Below are positions 4,780 through 9,016 of a stretch of 9,016 nt of DNA, piece by piece. The notes beneath the pieces were generated by a model, which worked only from the letters and a program-made list of their open reading frames with translations, made no database searches and was not told where the DNA came from. The stretch comes from Candidatus Zixiibacteriota bacterium (GTDB lineage Bacteria; Zixibacteria; MSB-5A5; GN15; FEB-12), in NCBI GenBank assembly GCA_022570975.1, contig JACZYS010000098.1, positions 1 through 9,016 on the forward strand, written 5' to 3'. Every line of letters starts with the position of its first letter. The first letter of the stretch is position 1. The translations under genes were made by a program, and so were the position numbers.

Positions 4780-7146
4780 ATGATAAACAGGCATACATTA
4801 GAAACTCTTGAATACCACAAAATAATTGCCAGAATCAAGGAACTCTCCTTAACCCCTTACGGTCGAGATGAGATCGTTAAGATTTCACCATTTTTTGAGA
4901 TTGAGCCTATAAAAAAACGGATGAGAGAGATAACTGAGTTGAGGGATATTGAGAATTTTGGTCTGCCCTTTCCGCTTTATCGCTCGGAAGACTGCCGGGA
5001 AGTTTTGGAAAAATCAGTCGTTGACGGAATCAAGTTAGAGGCAAGAGAATTTTTTCTGGTAAAAGAGCTTGTAGAAACTTCTACTCAACTATACCGCTAT
5101 GACAAAGACCATCGGGAGAATTTCCCATTAATAACTGAGCATCTTGAAAATATTCGTTCATTTCCGGAACTTAACAAAGATATTGAAAAAGTTATTGACC
5201 ATGACGGCTCCATAAAAGATTCGGCTTCTTCTGAACTGAGAAGAATCAGAAATTCACTTTTGGTAACCAGAAAAAAAATCATAAACAAACTGAACAAGTT
5301 GGTCTCATCGAAAAAATCGTCATCCGGCCGGCAGGATGATTTGGTCACTATCCGCAATAACCGTTATGTTATAACCATAGCTGCCAGCAGCTATAAATCA
5401 GATATAGGCATTCTCCATGACCGCTCTCAGTCCGGGGCAACTTTTTTTGTAGAGCCAAAAGAATCGGTAGAATTAAATAACCAATTGCATCTGCTGGCTC
5501 AGGAAGAACTTCTTGAGATTGACCGGATTTTGCGGGCCCTGACCAAAGAAGTTTCTATCAGAAGAGAACCGCTCCAACAAAATTGCCAAATTATTGGAAA
5601 GATTGACCTCATTCATGCCTGTGCAACATTTTCAAACAAGACCAACGGCTCGGCAGTCAGAATTAACCCTGATGCCTCTTTTGATCTTATTGAAATCAGG
5701 CACCCCCTTTTGATTCTTCAGCTTGGCGGAAAAGAAAAAGTTGTTCCCAACTCACTCTCCCTGGATGATTCAAGACAGGTGATTCTGATTACCGGACCAA
5801 ACACCGGCGGTAAGACTATTGTCCTGAAAACAACCGGACTGCTTCTTCTTATGGCCCAATCCGGTCTTCACATTCCGGCCGATGAAAAATCAGAGGTCGG
5901 CATTTTTGAAAATATCTTTGCTGATATTGGCGATGAGCAGTCAATTGAGCTCTCCCTCTCCACGTTTTCATCGCATATCAGAAACATAATTGACGGCCTA
6001 AGCGAGGCCAACAGTCGAACATTTTTATTGTTTGATGAGATTGGTGCCGGAACCGACCCCAAGGAAGGCTCTGCTTTAGCCGAGGCGATAATTTTGCACG
6101 CTATAGATAAAAAGGCCCGGATGATTGTCACTACCCACTATTCGCAGCTTAAGACGCTGGCCATGGAATATCCGCAGATTGAAAACGGCTCTTTAGAATT
6201 TGACCGCGAAACCCTCTCCCCCACCTATCACCTCCAATTAGGAATGCCGGGGTCGTCTTATGCGGTTGAAATAGCCGGAAGGCTGGGGATGCCGGAGTCT
6301 ATTTGTACTCAGGCTCAGAAACTAATTGGCTCAGAAGAAAAATCTCTAAATTCTCTTATATCATCGCTTGAAAAAGAGCTGATTCAAATTAAGAAAGACC
6401 GGGAGAAACTGACAGAAAGACTTGGGAAAGCCGAGCAGCTTCAGTTAGATTACGAAGAAAAGTTGAACCGGCTGACCAATGAACTTAGCACAGATAAAAG
6501 GGAAGCCTTGCTTGAGACCAGAGCATTTGTAGAGAGTACAAGAACAGAGATTGAACGACTGGTAGCAGAAATAAGGAAAACACAGGCATCAAAAGAGTCA
6601 CTGAAAGAATTTCACCAAAAACTTAAAGCGACAGGTGAAACTCTGGCTCAAAAGCTGGCCGTGAAAACAGCTGAACCGGTTAGCAGCAGCGATTTTAAAG
6701 TTGGTGACCGAGTTGAGGTTCTTTCACTCAATCAGAATGGGCAAATAGAAGAACTTATTGGCAAAGAAAAAGCAAAAATTAAAATTGGAAATATGTTTAC
6801 AACCGTTGCATTAAGAAATTTGATGCCGGCCGAACAAACTGGAATTGTCACAAACAAAAGAAAGAGAAATCTGAGCAGTTCTTACTCAGTCGATGCTATT
6901 GACTCCAACCAAATTCATTTGAGAGGCATGACCGTTGACGAAGCAATGGAACAGTTGGAGCGGTTTTTGGACAAAGCGGTAATTTCAGGATTGGAGCAGG
7001 TTTATGTCATCCACGGCAAAGGAACCGGAAAATTGCGAAGAATTTTGTCTGATTATTTAAAAGCAAGAAACGAAGTTGACTCCATCAGACTTGGAGACTA
7101 TAACGAAGGCGGGGCCGGGGTGACCGTGGTCAGGCTCAAGAACTAA
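4780..7146 (+). CDS. mutS2: Endonuclease MutS2 / ribosome-rescue ATPase
   Basis: The product is 788 residues, the usual MutS2 length, and opens MINRHTLETLEYHKIIARI. It lacks the MutS mismatch-reading N-terminal domain. An N-terminal clamp/lever region (to about 310) leads into the MutS-type ABC ATPase: Walker A GPNTGGKT (339-346), signature SLSTFSSH (392-399), Walker B FLLFDEIGAGTDP with D419-E420, and the H-loop TTHYSQLK (H453). A coiled coil (about 515-630), a KOW-like segment from FKVGDRVEVL (639) and a C-terminal Smr domain (708-788) with IHLRG and HGKGTGKLR follow. In Bacillus subtilis MutS2 acts on collided ribosomes; elsewhere it is linked to suppressing recombination. The role here is by family. 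In the Smr LDLRG-type motif, position two is His (H713) rather than the common Asp. The ATG has only a weak GAGA upstream. dnaG starts one base after the stop. Confidence 0.95.
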   Translation: MINRHTLETLEYHKIIARIKELSLTPYGRDEIVKISPFFEIEPIKKRMREITELRDIENFGLPFPLYRSEDCREVLEKSVVDGIKLEAREFFLVKELVETSTQLYRYDKDHRENFPLITEHLENIRSFPELNKDIEKVIDHDGSIKDSASSELRRIRNSLLVTRKKIINKLNKLVSSKKSSSGRQDDLVTIRNNRYVITIAASSYKSDIGILHDRSQSGATFFVEPKESVELNNQLHLLAQEELLEIDRILRALTKEVSIRREPLQQNCQIIGKIDLIHACATFSNKTNGSAVRINPDASFDLIEIRHPLLILQLGGKEKVVPNSLSLDDSRQVILITGPNTGGKTIVLKTTGLLLLMAQSGLHIPADEKSEVGIFENIFADIGDEQSIELSLSTFSSHIRNIIDGLSEANSRTFLLFDEIGAGTDPKEGSALAEAIILHAIDKKARMIVTTHYSQLKTLAMEYPQIENGSLEFDRETLSPTYHLQLGMPGSSYAVEIAGRLGMPESICTQAQKLIGSEEKSLNSLISSLEKELIQIKKDREKLTERLGKAEQLQLDYEEKLNRLTNELSTDKREALLETRAFVESTRTEIERLVAEIRKTQASKESLKEFHQKLKATGETLAQKLAVKTAEPVSSSDFKVGDRVEVLSLNQNGQIEELIGKEKAKIKIGNMFTTVALRNLMPAEQTGIVTNKRKRNLSSSYSVDAIDSNQIHLRGMTVDEAMEQLERFLDKAVISGLEQVYVIHGKGTGKLRRILSDYLKARNEVDSIRLGDYNEGGAGVTVVRLKN

Positions 7147-7147
7147 A

Positions 7148-8935
7148 ATGATTCCTCAAGAGACAATAGAACAAATCAGGCAGTCAACCGATATTGTCCA
7201 AATTATCGGTGAGTATCTGCGGCTGAAAAAAAGAGGCCGGAATTTTCTGGCTCTCTGCCCTTTCCATACCGAAAAGACAGCTTCGTTTTCAGTCTCAAGT
7301 GACAAACAGATATTTCATTGTTTTGGGTGCGGCAAAGGCGGCAATGTCTTCAGCTTTTTAATGGAGCATGAGAAGATGTCGTTTGTGGAAGCAGTCAAGC
7401 TGCTTGCAGCTAAAACAAATATCCAAATTAAAGACGATTACAAATCAGATTACAACCGACAGGTCGCTGATAAAATATATTACGCCAACTCTCTGGCTGT
7501 TGAGTTTTATCATAAGCAATTGATGCTGCCCAAATATTCCGGCGTTCTAAAAGATTATTTGTTTTCGAAGAGAAAGATAAAACCGGAAACAGTCGAACAA
7601 TTTTCGATCGGATTGGCCGGTGAAGAGTGGGAAGGATTTGTCAATTATGCCCGGTCAAAAGATTTGAAGGGCGAAGATTTACAAAAAGCCGGGCTGGCCA
7701 CAAGATCAGAAAAAAACCAAAAATATTACGACCGTTTCCGGCAGCGGTTGATGTTTCCAATTTTTAATCTCAGTCAGAAACCGATAGCCTTTGGAGGACG
7801 CACTCTCAAAAAAGGTGAACCGGCAAAATATATCAACTCGCCGGAAAACGCCGTCTACAAGAAGAGCCGCGTTCTCTACGGCCTTCGCGACGCGAGAGAG
7901 GCGATCAAGTCGACCGGCGCGGCCATTCTCGTGGAAGGCTATTTTGACGTCCTGCGATGTATGGACGCCGGCATCAAAAATGTGGTGGCGCCGTGTGGAA
8001 CGGCCTTGACCGCCGAACAAGCGCAATTGATTCACCGATACGCGTCGGAAGCGGTCGTCGTGTTCGACGGTGACCCGGCCGGGATCCGCGCTGCGCTGAG
8101 GAGTATCGGCCTGTTAGTGGCCACCGGTCTGCGCGTACGCGCGCTCACCCTTCCGAACGGCCAAGACCCCGACGACTACCTTCGCGACGAAGGCGCGGAA
8201 AAATTCCGCACGCTCTACGAGGGGGCGCCCGACTTCGTCACCTATTATATCGAATCGAACAGCCATCGGACCGACACCATCGAGGGCCGGACCGAACTGG
8301 CGCGGGAACTCTTCGGTATATTCCGCGGGATTGACGATTCCCTGCGGCGCGACGAATACGTCAAGCAATTGGCCAAACAGCTTAACCTCGATCCGTGGCG
8401 CTGTCTGCACGAATTCGAAGGGTACCTCCGCGGAGCGACCGAGCGGGCCCGACGCGCCGCGCCGGCGACCCCGCCGCCCCAATCGTCAACGAAGACCGAT
8501 CCCGAAGACGTCTCGTTTCTTGCCGTCCTCCTGGAACGGGACGATCTCTTGTCCGGGCTCCGCGACTCCTTGGAGGCGCATACGCTGCCCGACGGGTCTC
8601 TCGGAGAGGTCTTGGAGGCGCTCGTCGAGGGGAGTCCGGCCGACGCCCTCGCGCGAATCGATTCGGACGACGCCCGCGCCTTGTATTCGGAAGCCGCGAA
8701 CACCGAGGAGCGCGCGGGCGACCGCGGCGCCCATCTGGTCGAGGAGCGTATCGTCAATTTCCGACGAGCGTGGCTCAAGGGGGAGGCGCTGCGCGCTCAA
8801 CACGAACTGGAATCCGCCGAAAAACGTCAAGACGATTCGGCGGTAATGGAATGGATGCGCAAGAAACAGGGCTTGTACGAAGAAATGGATCGCCTTCAAG
8901 TGAACCCTGATTCCTTGCGGTCGGCGCCCGTTTAG
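7148..8935 (+). CDS. dnaG: DNA primase DnaG, compositional hybrid
   Basis: The 595-residue product has the complete DnaG architecture and makes RNA primers for replication. The N-terminal CHC2 zinc ribbon uses C37, H40, C58 and C61 (CPFHTEKT and FHCFGCGKGGN). The catalytic core follows, with KYINSPEN (227-234), then the TOPRIM domain with EGYFDV (catalytic E263), APCGTALT and VFDGDPAG (D307, D309). A proline-rich linker (about 436-450) leads to a helical C-terminal domain, expected to bind DnaB helicase, containing VEERIVNFRRAWL. The frame is intact and the spacing of family motifs is normal. The nucleotide composition nevertheless jumps near 7845-7865 (27 of 60 G+C in 7801-7860, 40 of 60 in 7861-7920) and stays high to the end, and the protein shifts from Lys-rich to Arg/Ala-rich. 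The gene is thus a fusion of two homologues, by recombination or by assembly. The start lies one base after the mutS2 stop, with no clear ribosome-binding site. Confidence 0.95.
   Translation: MIPQETIEQIRQSTDIVQIIGEYLRLKKRGRNFLALCPFHTEKTASFSVSSDKQIFHCFGCGKGGNVFSFLMEHEKMSFVEAVKLLAAKTNIQIKDDYKSDYNRQVADKIYYANSLAVEFYHKQLMLPKYSGVLKDYLFSKRKIKPETVEQFSIGLAGEEWEGFVNYARSKDLKGEDLQKAGLATRSEKNQKYYDRFRQRLMFPIFNLSQKPIAFGGRTLKKGEPAKYINSPENAVYKKSRVLYGLRDAREAIKSTGAAILVEGYFDVLRCMDAGIKNVVAPCGTALTAEQAQLIHRYASEAVVVFDGDPAGIRAALRSIGLLVATGLRVRALTLPNGQDPDDYLRDEGAEKFRTLYEGAPDFVTYYIESNSHRTDTIEGRTELARELFGIFRGIDDSLRRDEYVKQLAKQLNLDPWRCLHEFEGYLRGATERARRAAPATPPPQSSTKTDPEDVSFLAVLLERDDLLSGLRDSLEAHTLPDGSLGEVLEALVEGSPADALARIDSDDARALYSEAANTEERAGDRGAHLVEERIVNFRRAWLKGEALRAQHELESAEKRQDDSAVMEWMRKKQGLYEEMDRLQVNPDSLRSAPV
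7845..7865. other. Compositional junction inside dnaG
   Basis: AT-leaning and GC-rich halves of dnaG meet here, between the conserved NSPEN motif (residues 230-234) and KKSRVLYGL. There is no indel or frame change. The join falls in one of the most conserved parts of primase, where two homologous genes would be most alike, which suits either homologous recombination or an assembler crossing between genomes. Confidence 0.72.
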
Positions 8936-8963
8936 TTTTAGTAGATTACGCCCGTCAAGAACT

Positions 8964-8967
8964 GAGG
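8964..8967 (+). promoter_or_regulatory. Shine-Dalgarno site of the probable rpoD
   Basis: GAGG (part of TGAGGAA) precedes the ATG at 8974 by six bases and supports translation starting there, in the 38-base gap after dnaG. Confidence 0.5.
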
Positions 8968-8973
8968 AACGAA

Positions 8974-9016
8974 ATGCCCGCGACGAAAAAGAAGAACACG
9001 ACGAACAAGAAAATCG
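8974..9016 (+). CDS. rpoD: Probable RNA polymerase sigma factor RpoD, first 14 codons
   Basis: An ATG preceded by a GAGG site opens a frame reading MPATKKKNTTNKKI that runs off the window. A lysine-rich low-complexity start directly downstream of dnaG fits the housekeeping sigma70 factor, which follows primase in the macromolecular-synthesis operon of many bacteria. No sigma factor domain is within view, so the call rests on position. The stretch belongs to the GC-rich right flank despite its Lys codons. Confidence 0.5.
   Translation, partial: MPATKKKNTTNKKI

Noticed and set aside
8114..8910. Long open frames on both strands over the 3' half of dnaG (up to 177 codons)
   Set aside because: High G+C makes stop codons rare; the products are Arg/Ser/Pro-rich low-complexity strings while the primase frame holds conserved motifs.

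Overview
The window is a mosaic of two base compositions. The middle (about 535 to 7,850) is AT-leaning; sample 60-base lines give 21 to 27 G+C. Both flanks (1 to about 530, and about 7,860 to the end) are GC-rich; sample lines give 39 to 43 of 60. The middle carries the bacterial macromolecular-synthesis neighbourhood in the order rpsU, yqeY, (two insert genes), cvpA, mutS2, dnaG, and what looks like the start of rpoD follows dnaG. Shine-Dalgarno sites are present but uneven. The gene order and dispersed intergenic repeats fit an uncultured Gram-negative lineage, possibly of the FCB/Zixibacteria type. The left flank encodes a DnaX-like clamp-loader subunit (delta prime) that reads like Gemmatimonadota proteins. 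Both taxonomic guesses are inference. The compositional steps make a metagenomic contig, either chimeric or recombined, the most likely source.

Layout. 1-444 (minus): 5' part of holB, running off the window. About 535: left compositional step. 538-1344 (minus): DUF4184-type multi-pass membrane protein with a possible leaderless promoter. 1345-1573: divergent control region with a palindrome/terminator, a sigma70-like promoter and a leader hairpin just before the rpsU ribosome-binding site. 1574-2241: rpsU and yqeY, two bases apart. 2242-2931: a repeat-rich stretch with nested inverted repeats and two 90-bp direct repeats (8 mismatches) that bracket a small dimeric alpha/beta-barrel (ABM-like) gene. 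2925-3944: an unrecognised lipoprotein with an internal duplication. 4069-4701: cvpA with its own likely promoter. 4706-4764: a promoter overlapping a strong intrinsic terminator. 4780-7146: mutS2. 7148-8935: dnaG, whose composition changes sharply in the middle of the reading frame, near codon 234. 8974-9016: first 14 codons of the probable rpoD.

How the genes fit together. bS21, primase and the housekeeping sigma factor supply translation, replication and transcription initiation. YqeY, CvpA and MutS2 are frequent passengers of this cluster. The ABM-like gene and the lipoprotein interrupt the usual yqeY-cvpA neighbourhood, and their borders are dispersed repeats, which suggests later insertion. 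I see no CRISPR array, transposase, tRNA, rRNA or obvious defence system. The features most worth a second look are the hybrid dnaG, the promoter nested against the terminator before mutS2, the rpsU leader and start codon, and the repeat-bracketed ABM gene.
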